Positions 54,117-63,114 are shown, counted from the first letter of the stretch. The stretch: 64,000 nucleotides of DNA from Exiguobacterium alkaliphilum 12/1 (GCF_000714435.1 NZ_JJMW01000064.1:82316-146315), one strand, 5' to 3'. The notes: a model not told the origin generated them from the sequence alone. Numbers and translations: made by a program.

Positions 54117-54192
54117 CGCGCCACCTCCTTTTAGGTTTCATACATCAAGTATAAAGGAAAAATATATAGAGATGTTAGAAAGGAGGGACTCC

Positions 54193-54510
54193 ATGATGGC
54201 GTTCGATGAAGAACTCTTATATACGGTCTCTGAGACGAGCCGCGTCCGTTTCACGGGCATCGAGACGGAGAGGGCCCGCTACGATTTCGGTTTCGTCTAT
54301 ACGCATCAATTCATGGGCAAGGTACTCGTCGTCTGCATGCAGACCGGCCAGTCCGCGCTTCTCGATCAACATGCATTAGAAGAGCCGAGACAGTTGTACC
54401 CGATGCTCGGGATTGCATTACGAGATACGGATCATGTCGCTGAGTTTTTGCGGTTATGTTTAGAAGAAAAAGAAATAGACTCGGAAGAATCTTCTCTTGA
54501 AAAAATGTAA
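54193..54510 (+). CDS. DUF3055-like small protein
   Basis: A 105-residue cytoplasmic protein. The segments RVRFTGIETERARYDFGFVYTH (in part), FMGKVLVVCMQTGQSALL and LEEPRQL resemble the DUF3055 family; the match is from memory. AGGAGG lies 6 bases before the first of two ATGs. The last codons overlap a promoter and a perfect cre site directed to the right. Function unknown. Confidence 0.72.
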   Translation: MMAFDEELLYTVSETSRVRFTGIETERARYDFGFVYTHQFMGKVLVVCMQTGQSALLDQHALEEPRQLYPMLGIALRDTDHVAEFLRLCLEEKEIDSEESSLEKM

Positions 54511-54525
54511 GCGTTTTCTTATAAT
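54497..54525 (+). promoter_or_regulatory. Orphan promoter with perfect cre site
   Basis: TTGAAA (54497-54502), 17-base spacer, TATAAT (54520-54525). Inside the spacer ATGTAAGCGTTTTCT (54505-54519) matches the cre consensus WTGNAANCGNWNNCW at all 15 positions. Transcription would start near 54532 and run right, with no gene on that strand before the hairpin at 54581. Confidence 0.75.
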
Positions 54526-54531
54526 GGGTGA

Positions 54532-54612
54532 AGGGGAAGCAATTCGATCATCATAAGCCACCTTTTCTTTTGATGACAACAAAGCGCACCGGTCAATCGA
54601 CCGGTGCGCTTT
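54532..54612 (+). ncRNA. Candidate CcpA-controlled small RNA
   Basis: About 80 nt from the expected start to the end of a strong stem (GCGCACCGGTC / GACCGGTGCGC). A small hairpin TCATCA / TGATGA lies inside. Only a ten-codon frame without ribosome-binding site is seen. B. subtilis has the CcpA/CcpN-controlled RNA SR1 between pdhD and speA; this is a comparable place, but no SR1P-like peptide is encoded. Weak T tract; existence is inferred. Confidence 0.4.
54581..54612. terminator. Terminator between the orphan promoter and speA
   Basis: AAAGCGCACCGGTC / GACCGGTGCGCTTT with AATC loop. T tracts are short on both strands (TTTC and TTTG), but the 14-base stem is strong. Confidence 0.7.
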
Positions 54613-54616
54613 CGTG

Positions 54617-56098
54617 TTAACGGATGGCTTTCGTCTGTTGAATCACTTTAATCATTTGCAGCGACTCGTCCTCGAGTCCTTGGACCGGAAGGCCTGCCTC
54701 GATGTTCGCCATGATATACTCGAGCGTCGATGCGGTGATGAGCTCGCCCGGGATGATGATTGGGATTCCCGGCGGGTAGACCATGATAAACTCGGCCGAG
54801 ATGCGCCCGACGGCGTTCTCGAGCGGAATCGTCTCCGTCTCTTCGTAGAACGCGTCACGCGGGCTGAGCGCGAGCGGTGGAATCTCCGGGAGCATGATGG
54901 ACAACGAATCGTTGTCAGACGTGTTATACACCGAAACGACGTCGCGCATCGCGTCAATCAATGCTTGGATCGTCGATTCGTCGTCCGCGCTCGTCACGAT
55001 GAAGAGGACGTTCAATAAATCGGACATCTCGACTTCAATCTGATGCTTCTCACGTAAATACTTCTCAATCTCGAAGCCGGTGATTCCGAGCTCTCTGACC
55101 GAGACGAGCACTTTCGTCTCGTCAAGGGCGTACGTCGACTCAGAATGCAGTTCGGCGTGGCCGTATACGGATAGGTGCGGCATGTTATTGATGGCCGAAC
55201 GCGCTGTACGAGCGAGCGAGAGGGCACGGTTGTTCATCGCCTCACCTTTCGTCGCGAGTTGTCGCCGGGCCGCGTCGAGCGAGGCGAGCAACAAATAAGA
55301 CGTCGATGTCGTCGTGATCATCGACAACATCGCGTGAATTCGCTCAGGTGAGACGAGGCCCCGACGGACGTTCAAAATTGAGCTTCCCGTCATCGAACCG
55401 CCGAGCTTATGCACGCTCGTCGCCGCGACGTCAGCCCCAGCTTGCATGGCCGAGAGCGGCAATTCGTCATGGAACGGCAAGTGGACGCCGTGCGCCTCAT
55501 CGACGAGGACAGGCACGTCCTGAGCGTGCGCGACCGCGACGATGCGCTCTAAGTCACCGGCCACCCCGAAGTATGTCGGGTTGATGACGAGGACGGCTTT
55601 CGTGTCCGGGTGCAACTCGAGCGCACGTTCGACAGCGCTCGCCGTGATGCCGTGGGCGATGCCGTACGTCTCGTCAAACTCCGGATGGATGAAGACCGGG
55701 TGGGCTCCTGTCAAAACGAGCGCCGACATGACAGACTTATGCACGTTGCGCGGGACGATAATCTTTTCGTTCGGTCCGACGACACCCATGATCATCGCCA
55801 TGATGGCGCTTGACGTCCCTTGCACCGAGAAGAATGTCTCGTCGGCACGGAACGCGTCGGCGGCAAGTCGTTCCGCTTCAGCGATAGCTGCTTTCGGGTG
55901 ATGCAAGTCATCGAGCGGTGCGATGTTGATTAAATCGATTTTGAGTGCGTTCTCGCCGATGAAGTCGCGAAACGCAGGATCCATTCCTTTTCCGCCTTTA
56001 TGGCCAGGAATGTGGAATGCGATTGGATTCGTGTCGACGTGTTTGAGCAACGTGTCAAAAAGCGGTGTCTCGAGCTGTGTGGCAGCTTTCAATTTCAA
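54617..56098 (-). CDS. speA: Arginine decarboxylase-type Orn/Lys/Arg decarboxylase
   Basis: PLP-dependent fold-type I decarboxylase, 493 residues, most like SpeA, which makes agmatine for polyamine synthesis. N-terminal HIPGHKGGKG, the Asp/Ala/His of VDEAHGVH and the PLP lysine in SVHKLGGSMT are visible; the C-terminal YPPGIPIIIPGE is typical. No wing domain, as in Bacillus. The start is TTG with AAGGAGG 8 bases upstream. Lysine decarboxylase activity cannot be excluded. It follows the pdh region as in B. subtilis. Confidence 0.9.
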   Translation of the reverse strand: MKLKAATQLETPLFDTLLKHVDTNPIAFHIPGHKGGKGMDPAFRDFIGENALKIDLINIAPLDDLHHPKAAIAEAERLAADAFRADETFFSVQGTSSAIMAMIMGVVGPNEKIIVPRNVHKSVMSALVLTGAHPVFIHPEFDETYGIAHGITASAVERALELHPDTKAVLVINPTYFGVAGDLERIVAVAHAQDVPVLVDEAHGVHLPFHDELPLSAMQAGADVAATSVHKLGGSMTGSSILNVRRGLVSPERIHAMLSMITTTSTSYLLLASLDAARRQLATKGEAMNNRALSLARTARSAINNMPHLSVYGHAELHSESTYALDETKVLVSVRELGITGFEIEKYLREKHQIEVEMSDLLNVLFIVTSADDESTIQALIDAMRDVVSVYNTSDNDSLSIMLPEIPPLALSPRDAFYEETETIPLENAVGRISAEFIMVYPPGIPIIIPGELITASTLEYIMANIEAGLPVQGLEDESLQMIKVIQQTKAIR

Positions 56099-56234
56099 TA
56101 GTGAGCCCTCCTTGGAATCAGTTTGTAGGTGAGGTCGGTCAATAAATCAAACTATATGTCTTTCCCCAATTGGCGTTTAAGAAATATCAGTAAAAATGAT
56201 GCAACAAAAAAACTATAGAGATTTCCAACCCAAC

Positions 56235-56262
56235 TTGCAATAGTTTTTTTTGTTGATACAAT
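56235..56262 (+). promoter_or_regulatory. Probable promoter of the UPF0223 gene
   Basis: TTGCAA (56235-56240), 16-base spacer, TACAAT (56257-56262). An AAAAAACTAT / ATAGTTTTTT inverted repeat with a long loop surrounds the -35 (56205-56250). Confidence 0.55.
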
Positions 56263-56281
56263 GAGTGACGAGGTGAACAAT

Positions 56282-56548
56282 ATGCAAATCAACTATCCAA
56301 TCAATCCGGACTGGACGACCGAGGAGTTAATCGACGTCGTCGAGTTCTATAACCAAGTCGCACTCGCGAACGAAGGTGGCGTCGAACGGGAGGCATTTTT
56401 AGACGCGTATCGGACGTTCAAACGAATCGTGACGTCGAAGTCCGAGGAAAAACAATTGAGTGCCGTCCACGATGAACAGACCGGATACTCCACCTATCGT
56501 ACGGTCCAAGCGGCATTAAAATCAAATACGAAGATTTTAAAAGTGTGA
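56282..56548 (+). CDS. yktA: UPF0223 family protein (YktA)
   Basis: An 88-residue soluble helical protein of the UPF0223 family, function unknown. The start MQINYPINPDWTTEELIDVV is characteristic, followed by VEFYNQVALANEGGV. GAGGTGAACAAT precedes the ATG; a start seven codons upstream lies on the promoter. Conserved location after speA as in B. subtilis. Confidence 0.85.
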   Translation: MQINYPINPDWTTEELIDVVEFYNQVALANEGGVEREAFLDAYRTFKRIVTSKSEEKQLSAVHDEQTGYSTYRTVQAALKSNTKILKV

Positions 56549-56565
56549 GTGTAGAAAGTGTGAGG

Positions 56566-56597
56566 AGACGCAACCGTTTTCTCATGCTTTTTTTGTT
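56566..56597 (+). terminator. Weak terminator after yktA
   Basis: TGAG-AGA / TCTCA-type short stem around an ACGCAACCG loop, followed by TTTTTTT. Confidence 0.45.
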
Positions 56598-56793
56598 AAT
56601 TCCTGCAGAAATAGGGTACATATCACTAACAGTTAAATCAGGTTTAGGACCGGTTGAAGTGGGAATATACTCTCTAAGATAAAAAATTCAAAATAGTCAG
56701 ACAATTCTCTTTCTTTTTTGAATCTCATCTGATATACTCAATTCAACTCACTAAACCGTAACTTGTAGCCCAACTAAAGGAGTGTGGCATCTC

Positions 56794-56982
56794 ATGAAAC
56801 AAGTGATCGAGGCATTCAAAAGAAAAGACGCAGAAAAACGGATTCCGGTGCTGCGCTTAGAGATTGATTATGAATTGGCAACGCTCTTCGATGCAATGGC
56901 GTCACAAGATGATGCCACTGTCCAGGCTAGCAAGCATCGGTTAGAGAAATACCGCCAAGAACTTTTGCGTCTCGAAGCCTGA
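56794..56982 (+). CDS. Small helical protein, 62 aa
   Basis: Begins MKQVIEAFKRKDAEKRIPVL and is rich in Arg, Lys and Glu; probably two amphipathic helices (ELATLFDAMAS, ASKHRLEKYRQELLRLE). AAAGGAG lies 11 bases before the ATG. Own upstream region with a TATACT and own terminator. Not recognised. Confidence 0.65.
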   Translation: MKQVIEAFKRKDAEKRIPVLRLEIDYELATLFDAMASQDDATVQASKHRLEKYRQELLRLEA

Positions 56983-57001
56983 CCCACAACCACCCATTCA
57001 A

Positions 57002-57030
57002 CCAGTATTCCAAGCGGATACTGGTTTTTG
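57002..57030 (+). terminator. Terminator after the 62-aa helical protein gene
   Basis: CCAGTAT / ATACTGG stem followed by TTTTTG. Confidence 0.82.
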
Positions 57031-57060
57031 TTTGGTACAATGCAGATAGAGGTGATATAC

Positions 57061-58314
57061 ATGTTGGAATGGTTTGCAATCGACTTAATCAAGCAAGCGG
57101 GGGAATATATTCGGCAACAGATTGACGAGCGGTACGAGATTGAGCGGAAGACAGGGAAAGGCGACTTGGTAACGGAGATCGACCGGGCCGTCGAACAGCT
57201 GATTGTCGACCGGATCCAAGACGCCTATCCGAACCATCATATTGTAGGCGAAGAGGGCATCTCAACCGGACCGGCCGACTTGACGGGGACGGTTTGGTTC
57301 GTCGACCCGATTGACGGCACGCTGAACTTTATCCATCAAAAGCGGATGTTCGCCATCTCGGTCGCTATCATGATTGACGAGGTCGTCGAATATGGGTTCG
57401 TCTACGATGTGATGGCGGACGAACTGTTCGTCGCGCGTCGAAATCAGGGGGCGACGTTAAACGGTAGGATCTTGCCTGCCATCAGAGAGCATTACGTAAG
57501 AGATGCATTCCTCAGCATGAACGCGACGTGGGTGACGCCGAACCGACAAATCGCACCGGAAGTGTTGGCGCCGATCGTCAAAGATTCAGTCGGGACACGT
57601 GCGCACGGTGCCGCCTCGCTCGAACTGGCGTGGCTTGCGGCAGGTCGCGTCGACGGCTATATCACAATGCGCAACATGCCCTGGGATTATGCGGCCGGTA
57701 AGTTGCTTGTCGAGGAAGTAGGTGGACGGGTCGCTTCCTTATATGGGGAGCCGATTCGTTACGATGGCAAGACGTCGGTCCTCGCCGGAAGCGAGACGTT
57801 CGTCAACGATGTCGTCAAGCATTACGTCATCGCCAAAGGCGCGACGCCGGAAGTACGGCCTGACTTAGAGATTCAGCCACAGGCGTCTTACAAAGATGTC
57901 GAGACGTTACTGCTTTTGGCAAACCCGCAGGAAGCGATGATTCAAGAACAGTTCAAAGCGGGGGAGACGTATGTCGCGATGCTCGGAGGCGAACTCGTCG
58001 GGGCATACATGCTCGTTCGGCGCAGCGACGAGTTGATTGAGCTCGTCAACATCGCCGTCAAGCCGGAACGCCAAAATCAGACGATTGGCCAACGATTGCT
58101 CCAAGATGCGATTCGGCGATCGAAGGGGAGCGGTGCGAAGCGGATGCTCGTCTGCACGGGCAACTCGAGTGTCGTCCAGCTCCGTTTCTATCAACAAGCC
58201 GGTTTTCGTTTCGAATCGGTCGAACGCGATTACTTCCCGAACCATGGGTACGCGGCGATTGAAGAAGACGGTCTCCCACTTCTCGACCGAATCTGTTTGA
58301 CGCGAGATTTATGA
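57061..58314 (+). CDS. Inositol monophosphatase-GNAT fusion
   Basis: A 417-residue two-domain protein. Residues 1-265 are an inositol-monophosphatase-family phosphatase like YktC: metal ligands in VGEEG (62-66) and VDPIDGT (81-87), and MPWDYAAGKLLVEEVGG. Residues from about 280 are a GNAT acetyltransferase with VNIAVKPERQNQTIGQRLLQ and FYQQAGFRFES. B. subtilis YktC has only the first domain. AGAGGTGAT lies 5-8 bases before the ATG. Substrates of either domain are unknown; the fusion suggests action in one pathway. Confidence 0.87.
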   Translation: MLEWFAIDLIKQAGEYIRQQIDERYEIERKTGKGDLVTEIDRAVEQLIVDRIQDAYPNHHIVGEEGISTGPADLTGTVWFVDPIDGTLNFIHQKRMFAISVAIMIDEVVEYGFVYDVMADELFVARRNQGATLNGRILPAIREHYVRDAFLSMNATWVTPNRQIAPEVLAPIVKDSVGTRAHGAASLELAWLAAGRVDGYITMRNMPWDYAAGKLLVEEVGGRVASLYGEPIRYDGKTSVLAGSETFVNDVVKHYVIAKGATPEVRPDLEIQPQASYKDVETLLLLANPQEAMIQEQFKAGETYVAMLGGELVGAYMLVRRSDELIELVNIAVKPERQNQTIGQRLLQDAIRRSKGSGAKRMLVCTGNSSVVQLRFYQQAGFRFESVERDYFPNHGYAAIEEDGLPLLDRICLTRDL

Positions 58315-58319
58315 ATTGG

Positions 58320-58352
58320 AAAAGCCCGGGCATCGACTGTACCCGGGCTTTT
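58320..58352. terminator. Bidirectional terminator
   Basis: AAAAGCCCGGG / CCCGGGCTTTT with an 11-base loop; serves the fusion gene and the convergent ylaF. Confidence 0.9.
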
Positions 58353-58353
58353 G

Positions 58354-58530
58354 TCATGATTGTTGGTTCGAGAGGACGCGACGGCGTAAGTTGATTCCGA
58401 AATACGTGGCGACCGCGCTTAACGCGAGGCTACCGATGATGATGGCGGCACTTCTTTCGGCGACGCCGACCCCGATACCGACAAACCCGGCAACGACGGC
58501 GATGGCGATGAGCACGAACAGCTTTTGCAT
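58354..58530 (-). CDS. ylaF: YlaF-like small membrane protein, 58 aa
   Basis: A short gene translating as MQKLFVLIAIAVVAGFVGIG, then VGVAERSAAIII and a basic tail ending RRRVLSNQQS. Two membrane helices are predicted, with an AERS turn between that matches what I recall of B. subtilis YlaF (DUF5325). AAGGGGGAA lies 7 bases before the ATG. It is divergent from typA, next to which ylaF also lies in B. subtilis. Function unknown. Confidence 0.78.
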   Translation of the reverse strand: MQKLFVLIAIAVVAGFVGIGVGVAERSAAIIIGSLALSAVATYFGINLRRRVLSNQQS

Positions 58531-58635
58531 GGAGATTCCCCCTTATTGTCTAATCTCCTCTATTGTATGCAAAAAAGATGATAAATGGAAACGGTAACAG
58601 TCGATAACACTCGACAAAGGTAGTGGGACGTGTGC

Positions 58636-58641
58636 TATACT
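58636..58641 (+). promoter_or_regulatory. Extended -10 of typA
   Basis: TGC-TATACT with a poor -35 (TCGACA, 19 bases upstream). An AAAGTT / AACTTT hairpin can form in the leader. Confidence 0.45.
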
Positions 58642-58693
58642 CTTAAAGTTGAATAAAAGATGAAACTTTTTTAAATAAGAGAGGACTAACTAC

Positions 58694-60538
58694 ATGAACG
58701 TAAGAACAAACCTTCGGAACGTAGCCATCATCGCCCACGTTGACCACGGTAAAACAACGCTAGTCGATGAATTGTTGAAACAGTCTGGGACATTCCGGAC
58801 AAATGAAATGGTCGCTGAGCGCGCCATGGACTCGAACGATATCGAACGTGAGCGCGGAATCACGATTCTCGCGAAAAACACGGCAATCGATTATAAAGAC
58901 ACACGCATCAACATCGTAGATACGCCAGGTCACGCCGATTTCGGTGGAGAAGTTGAGCGAATCATGCGTATGGTTGACGGCGTTATCCTCGTCGTCGACG
59001 CGCGTGAAGGCTGCATGCCGCAAACGCGTTTCGTATTGAAGAAAGCACTCGACCAAGGTCTCCGTCCAATCGTCGTCGTCAACAAGATTGACAAGCCGAT
59101 GGTACGTCCACTCGACGTCGTCGACGAAGTTGTCGACTTGTTGATTGACCTTGGAGCAGATGAAGATCAACTTGAATTCCCTGTCGTCTATACGTCTGCA
59201 GTCAGCGGTTCAAGTTCGTTCGATCCTGATCCAGAGAAGCAAGAAGATACAATCACGTACGTGCTCGACACAATCCTTGAGAACACGCCAGCGCCAATCG
59301 ACAACTCGGATGAGCCGCTTCAGTTCCAAGTCACGATGCTCGACTACGATAACTACCTCGGCCGGATCGGTGTCGGTCGCGTCTTCCGTGGAAAAATCAA
59401 AGTCGGCGAGTCTGTGTCACTTTGCAAAACAGACGGTTCAATCAAGCAACTTCGTGTAACGAAATTGTTCGGTTACTTCGGCCTCAAGCGCGTTGAAATC
59501 GACGAAGCGAAAGCCGGTGACTTGATTGCCATCGCCGGGATGGAAGACATCAACGTCGGGGAGACGGTCACACCGGTCGGAAAAGAAGAGCCGCTTCCGC
59601 TCCTCCGCATCGATGAGCCGACGCTTCAAATGCGCTTCATGACAAACAACTCACCGTTCGCAGGACGCGAAGGCGATTTCGTGACAGCACGTAAAATCGA
59701 AGAGCGTTTGATGAAACAACTCGAGACGGACGTTTCACTCCGTGTCGAAAACACAGACTCACCTGACCAATGGATCGTTTCAGGACGCGGTGAACTTCAC
59801 CTCGGAATCTTGATCGAGAACATGCGTCGTGAAGGCTATGAGCTTCAAGTTTCGAAACCACAAGTTATCATCCGTGAAGACGAAGATGGTTCGAAAATCG
59901 AGCCGTTCGAGCGCGTCATCATCGACGTGCCAGAAGAGTATACAGGTTCAGTCATGGAGTCGATCGGTCTCCGTAAAGGTGAACTTGCGAACATGAACAC
60001 GAACGACAACGGTCAGACGCGTATGGAATTCATCGTTCCGTCACGTGGTCTCATCGGATACCGTAACGAGTTCTTGTCTGCGACACGCGGATACGGAATC
60101 TTGAACCACACGTTCGAAGAGTACCGTCCGTTCATCTCTGCTGACATCGGCGGCCGCCGTAGCGGTGTCATGGTTTGTATCGAACCTGGTAAGTCGACGG
60201 CTTACTCAATCGGTGCGCTTGAAGACCGTGGAACGATCTTCATCGAGCCAGGTACGGATGTGTACGAGGGAATGATCATCGGTGAATGTAACCGTGACGT
60301 CGACCTCGCCATCAACGCCGTCAAAGGGAAGCAGTTAACGAACATGCGTGCGTCATCAAAAGACTCGACACAAGTCTTGAAGCGTCCACGCGTCTTCTCA
60401 CTCGAAGAGTCGCTCACATTCTTGAACGACGACGAGTACTGCGAAATCACGCCGGAGTCAATTCGTCTCCGTAAGAAAGTCTTGAACAAGAACGAACGCG
60501 AGAAAGCTGACAAGCGTCGTAAACTTGGTAAAGAATAA
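58694..60538 (+). CDS. typA: Ribosome-associated GTPase TypA/BipA
   Basis: Translational GTPase involved in 50S assembly and stress adaptation, 614 residues. G1 is [10 protein letters not shown]3 [12 protein letters not shown]4 NKIDKP; EF-G-like domains II, III and V follow, and the BipA-specific C-terminal domain ends in [11 protein letters not shown]. Codons are those of a highly expressed gene. GAGAGGA precedes the ATG. An extended -10 (TGCTATACT, -10 at 58636-58641) lies about 55 bases upstream. Confidence 0.95.
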   Translation: MNVRTNLRNVAIIAHVDHGKTTLVDELLKQSGTFRTNEMVAERAMDSNDIERERGITILAKNTAIDYKDTRINIVDTPGHADFGGEVERIMRMVDGVILVVDAREGCMPQTRFVLKKALDQGLRPIVVVNKIDKPMVRPLDVVDEVVDLLIDLGADEDQLEFPVVYTSAVSGSSSFDPDPEKQEDTITYVLDTILENTPAPIDNSDEPLQFQVTMLDYDNYLGRIGVGRVFRGKIKVGESVSLCKTDGSIKQLRVTKLFGYFGLKRVEIDEAKAGDLIAIAGMEDINVGETVTPVGKEEPLPLLRIDEPTLQMRFMTNNSPFAGREGDFVTARKIEERLMKQLETDVSLRVENTDSPDQWIVSGRGELHLGILIENMRREGYELQVSKPQVIIREDEDGSKIEPFERVIIDVPEEYTGSVMESIGLRKGELANMNTNDNGQTRMEFIVPSRGLIGYRNEFLSATRGYGILNHTFEEYRPFISADIGGRRSGVMVCIEPGKSTAYSIGALEDRGTIFIEPGTDVYEGMIIGECNRDVDLAINAVKGKQLTNMRASSKDSTQVLKRPRVFSLEESLTFLNDDEYCEITPESIRLRKKVLNKNEREKADKRRKLGKE

Positions 60539-60544
60539 TGAAAT

Positions 60545-60573
60545 GGGAGCGCCTCGGCGTTCCCTTTTGTTTT
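60545..60573 (+). terminator. Terminator of typA
   Basis: GGGAGCGC / GCGTTCCC stem followed by TTTTGTTTT. Confidence 0.82.
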
Positions 60574-60619
60574 GGATAGTGTAGAATGGATGTGTATGAA
60601 GTAAAGGGGGATTATCAGC

Positions 60620-60964
60620 TTGAAAGCTTCTCAAACGATGGACATCACACAAATCGATGTGCCGTGGATTGCCTCGCTCCTCGGCGTCGGCAGTGACGCG
60701 AACGACTTTTCGGTCGGGTTTAACGCGTTGATTATCACGGTCATCTTACTTACGATTCTCGTGTTCAAACTAGGTTTTGCCAAACAGTTGACGTGGTGGA
60801 AATCACTCGTCGTCTACATTCTCTTGTCACTCGGTGCCGGTACGATGGCGCTCGTCTTCTTCACGTGGCCGATTCCCGAAGTGCTTCTCGTCATGGCGAT
60901 CGTCTTGGCGATTTATCGAGGACGCCTTTGGTGGAACCGCCGCCAAGGGATCGAATCCCACTAA
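60620..60964 (+). CDS. ylaH: YlaH-like membrane protein
   Basis: A 114-residue membrane protein of the YlaH family, function unknown, with hydrophobic segments at about 35-51, 62-80 and 84-99 and a short basic C-terminus. The TTG start is preferred because GGGGG lies 9 bases upstream; the ATG at codon 7 is an alternative. Order typA-ylaH-ylaI is that of B. subtilis. Confidence 0.8.
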   Translation: MKASQTMDITQIDVPWIASLLGVGSDANDFSVGFNALIITVILLTILVFKLGFAKQLTWWKSLVVYILLSLGAGTMALVFFTWPIPEVLLVMAIVLAIYRGRLWWNRRQGIESH

Positions 60965-61001
60965 AAAAATGACGTCCCGCACTATGCGGGGCGTCATTTT
61001 T
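60965..61001. terminator. Bidirectional terminator between ylaH and ylaI
   Basis: AAAATGACG-CCCGC / GCGGG-CGTCATTTT with T tracts on both strands. Confidence 0.9.
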
Positions 61002-61003
61002 GA

Positions 61004-61204
61004 TTACCATCTCCGCTTTTGGCGGAACGACGGATATAAGTTGAAGTGACCGGTCGCATTCCGCTCTGCCGTTCGTTCGGAAATACGTTCTTGGCACGTT
61101 TGGCACATATACGTTTTGGCGGGTTTGTTGCGAAGCCGTTTCGCTTCAAACGACCACGAGTCAATCGTTTCGACTTTATCACAAAGAGAGCACTTTACGC
61201 GCAT
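61004..61204 (-). CDS. ylaI: YlaI family zinc-finger protein
   Basis: A 66-residue protein (DUF2197). Two CxxC knuckles, Cys5/Cys8 (CSLC) and Cys34/Cys37 (CQTC), form a likely Zn ribbon; the rest is basic. AGGAAGGTGA precedes the ATG. Function unknown. Convergent with ylaH. Confidence 0.85.
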   Translation of the reverse strand: MRVKCSLCDKVETIDSWSFEAKRLRNKPAKTYMCQTCQERISERTAERNATGHFNLYPSFRQKRRW

Positions 61205-61313
61205 GGTCTCACCTTCCTCTTTCTTGATTATAGCATGATTTCACAATAGAAAAGCAGGGAATGAATGAGGTAAGGGCGAAAGCAATTCATATACCCGTGG
61301 AGGAGGGGAGTGT

Positions 61314-61763
61314 ATGGCAAGTAAAGCGATGTTTGAGTTGTCTGACGCGCAACAGGGTGCGTTGAACGACATGCCGTTATCGATATTAGTCGCGTTCGAC
61401 GAAGCGAAGCGATGGCCGACGACACATGCCATCAGTTGGGTGCAAGCCCCGACGCGACAGACGATTCGGTTCGCCCTGACGAAAAACTCACATTTAATCA
61501 CGCTATTACAGCAAGAGAGAACAGCGAGCCTCGTCTTTATCGAAGACGGCTCGGCGTACAACGCGACGTTATCTCCGGTCGCGGAGTTTGAACCTAGTAT
61601 CGTTCCGGCGCTACACCTTCGCTTTTTCGAAGGGCGGATCGAGGAAGTTCGAAACATCTCGTTTTACGGCGCCATGTTCGGGCAACCGGAAATCATCAAG
61701 ACGTACGATGTGGAAGCAGCAGAAAAGTTGGACCGTGAAGTCAAGGAAAGCTTGAACTCCTGA
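61314..61763 (+). CDS. Pyridoxamine 5'-phosphate oxidase-like protein (YlaL position)
   Basis: A 149-residue protein with a probable FMN-binding split-barrel: TIRFALTKNSHLITLLQQER followed by TASLVFIEDGSAYN resembles the PNPOx core. Position between ylaI and ylaK matches ylaL. Flavin binding and substrate are not established from the sequence. GGAGGAGGGGAG precedes the ATG. The ylaK gene follows after about 30 bases, so they are likely cotranscribed. Confidence 0.7.
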   Translation: MASKAMFELSDAQQGALNDMPLSILVAFDEAKRWPTTHAISWVQAPTRQTIRFALTKNSHLITLLQQERTASLVFIEDGSAYNATLSPVAEFEPSIVPALHLRFFEGRIEEVRNISFYGAMFGQPEIIKTYDVEAAEKLDREVKESLNS

Positions 61764-61795
61764 TCACCAACAATTTGCGAGGGGCGGCAAAGTCT

Positions 61796-63112
61796 ATGAA
61801 AAAAACATATGTGCTCGATACGAACGTACTCTTACACGATCCACTCTCTTTATTTCAATTTGATGAGCACGATGTCGTCATCCCGGCGATCGTCTTAGAG
61901 GAACTCGATGGGAAGAAGCGAAACATGGATGAGGTCGGTCGCAACGCCCGAGAGACGGCGCGTGTCCTCGACCAACTTCGGACGACCGCGAAACTGCACG
62001 ACGGGGTGCCGCTCGAAAACGGAGGCCGGTTGTTCGTCGAGATCGGCCATGAACATTCGGTCGATTTTCCGTTCGACGTCATGACGAATGACAACCGGAT
62101 CTTGACCGTCGCATTAGGACTTATGAAACAATACGAGCACGACCCGAACCGAAAAGTCGTGGTCGTGTCGAAAGATATACTCGTCCGTGTCAAAGCGGAC
62201 GCCATCGGCATCGAAGCCGAGGACTATTTGACGGACCATATCGTCGATACGACGAACCTGTATGCCGGGTACCGCGAATTTGAGGTCGACCAAACGCTCA
62301 TCGACGAATTCTATAAAGTGCGTCAATTGCCTGTGTCGGCCATTTCGAAAAATCAGCTGTATCCGAACTCGTTCGTCGTCTTGAAAAGCAACGTCTCGAA
62401 AGCGAGCGTTCTCGCCGTCGTCGACGCGTTGCAACCGATCATCCGGCCTTTATCGCTCGATGCCGACCATGTTTGGGGCATCCACCCGCGTAACGTCCAA
62501 CAACGGATGGCACTCGATTTACTACTCCGTGATGACATCCCGTTCGTCACGCTGCTCGGTAAAGCCGGGACCGGGAAGACGTTGCTCGCGCTCGCGGCGG
62601 GCCTCTCCCTCGTCGAGGACGAACATCGCTTCAACAAGCTCGTCGTCGCGCGGCCGGTCGTCCCGATGGGGAACGATATCGGGTATCTACCGGGCGAGAT
62701 GGAAGAGAAACTCCGTCCGTGGATGCAACCGATTTATGATAACTTGGAATTTTTATTCAACGCCAATTCAAAAGACGAACTCGGCAATATCTTGGCCGGC
62801 ATCAAATCGATTCAACTCGAGGCGCTCACGTATATTCGCGGACGCAGCATGCCGGACCAGTTCATCATCATCGATGAGGCGCAGAACTTGACGAAGCATG
62901 AGATTAAGACGATTTTAACCCGTGTCGGCGAAAACTCGAAAATCGTCCTCGTCGGCGATCCGTATCAAATCGACCATCCGTACTTGGATGAGTATTCGAA
63001 CGGGTTGACGTATGCGGTCGAACGATTCAAAGGACAAAACGTGTTCGGTCACGTCCAACTCGTCAAAGGGGAGCGTTCGTCGCTCGCCCGGTTGGCCGCC
63101 GACTTGCTATAA
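61796..63112 (+). CDS. ylaK: PhoH-family ATPase with N-terminal PIN domain (YlaK)
   Basis: PhoH2-type protein, 438 residues: an N-terminal PIN ribonuclease domain (VLDTNVLLHDP and conserved acids in VLEELDGKKRN, FDVMTNDNRILTVA) and a C-terminal PhoH ATPase with Walker A GKAGTGKT and Walker B FIIIDEAQN. Proteins of this form have RNA helicase/nuclease activity in related bacteria. ATG at MKKTYVLD follows GAGGGG by 12 bases; the PIN motif fixes the start. A terminator follows. Confidence 0.9.
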   Translation: MKKTYVLDTNVLLHDPLSLFQFDEHDVVIPAIVLEELDGKKRNMDEVGRNARETARVLDQLRTTAKLHDGVPLENGGRLFVEIGHEHSVDFPFDVMTNDNRILTVALGLMKQYEHDPNRKVVVVSKDILVRVKADAIGIEAEDYLTDHIVDTTNLYAGYREFEVDQTLIDEFYKVRQLPVSAISKNQLYPNSFVVLKSNVSKASVLAVVDALQPIIRPLSLDADHVWGIHPRNVQQRMALDLLLRDDIPFVTLLGKAGTGKTLLALAAGLSLVEDEHRFNKLVVARPVVPMGNDIGYLPGEMEEKLRPWMQPIYDNLEFLFNANSKDELGNILAGIKSIQLEALTYIRGRSMPDQFIIIDEAQNLTKHEIKTILTRVGENSKIVLVGDPYQIDHPYLDEYSNGLTYAVERFKGQNVFGHVQLVKGERSSLARLAADLL

Positions 63113-63114
63113 CA

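Noticed and set aside
54523..54555. Ten-codon frame starting in the -10 box of the orphan promoter, considered as an SR1P-like peptide
   Set aside because: It starts upstream of the expected transcript start, lacks a ribosome-binding site and does not resemble the cysteine-rich SR1P.
54614..55018. Plus-strand open frame antisense to speA downstream of the cre promoter
   Set aside because: It is an antisense shadow of speA codons with no ribosome-binding site; the candidate RNA is treated as non-coding.
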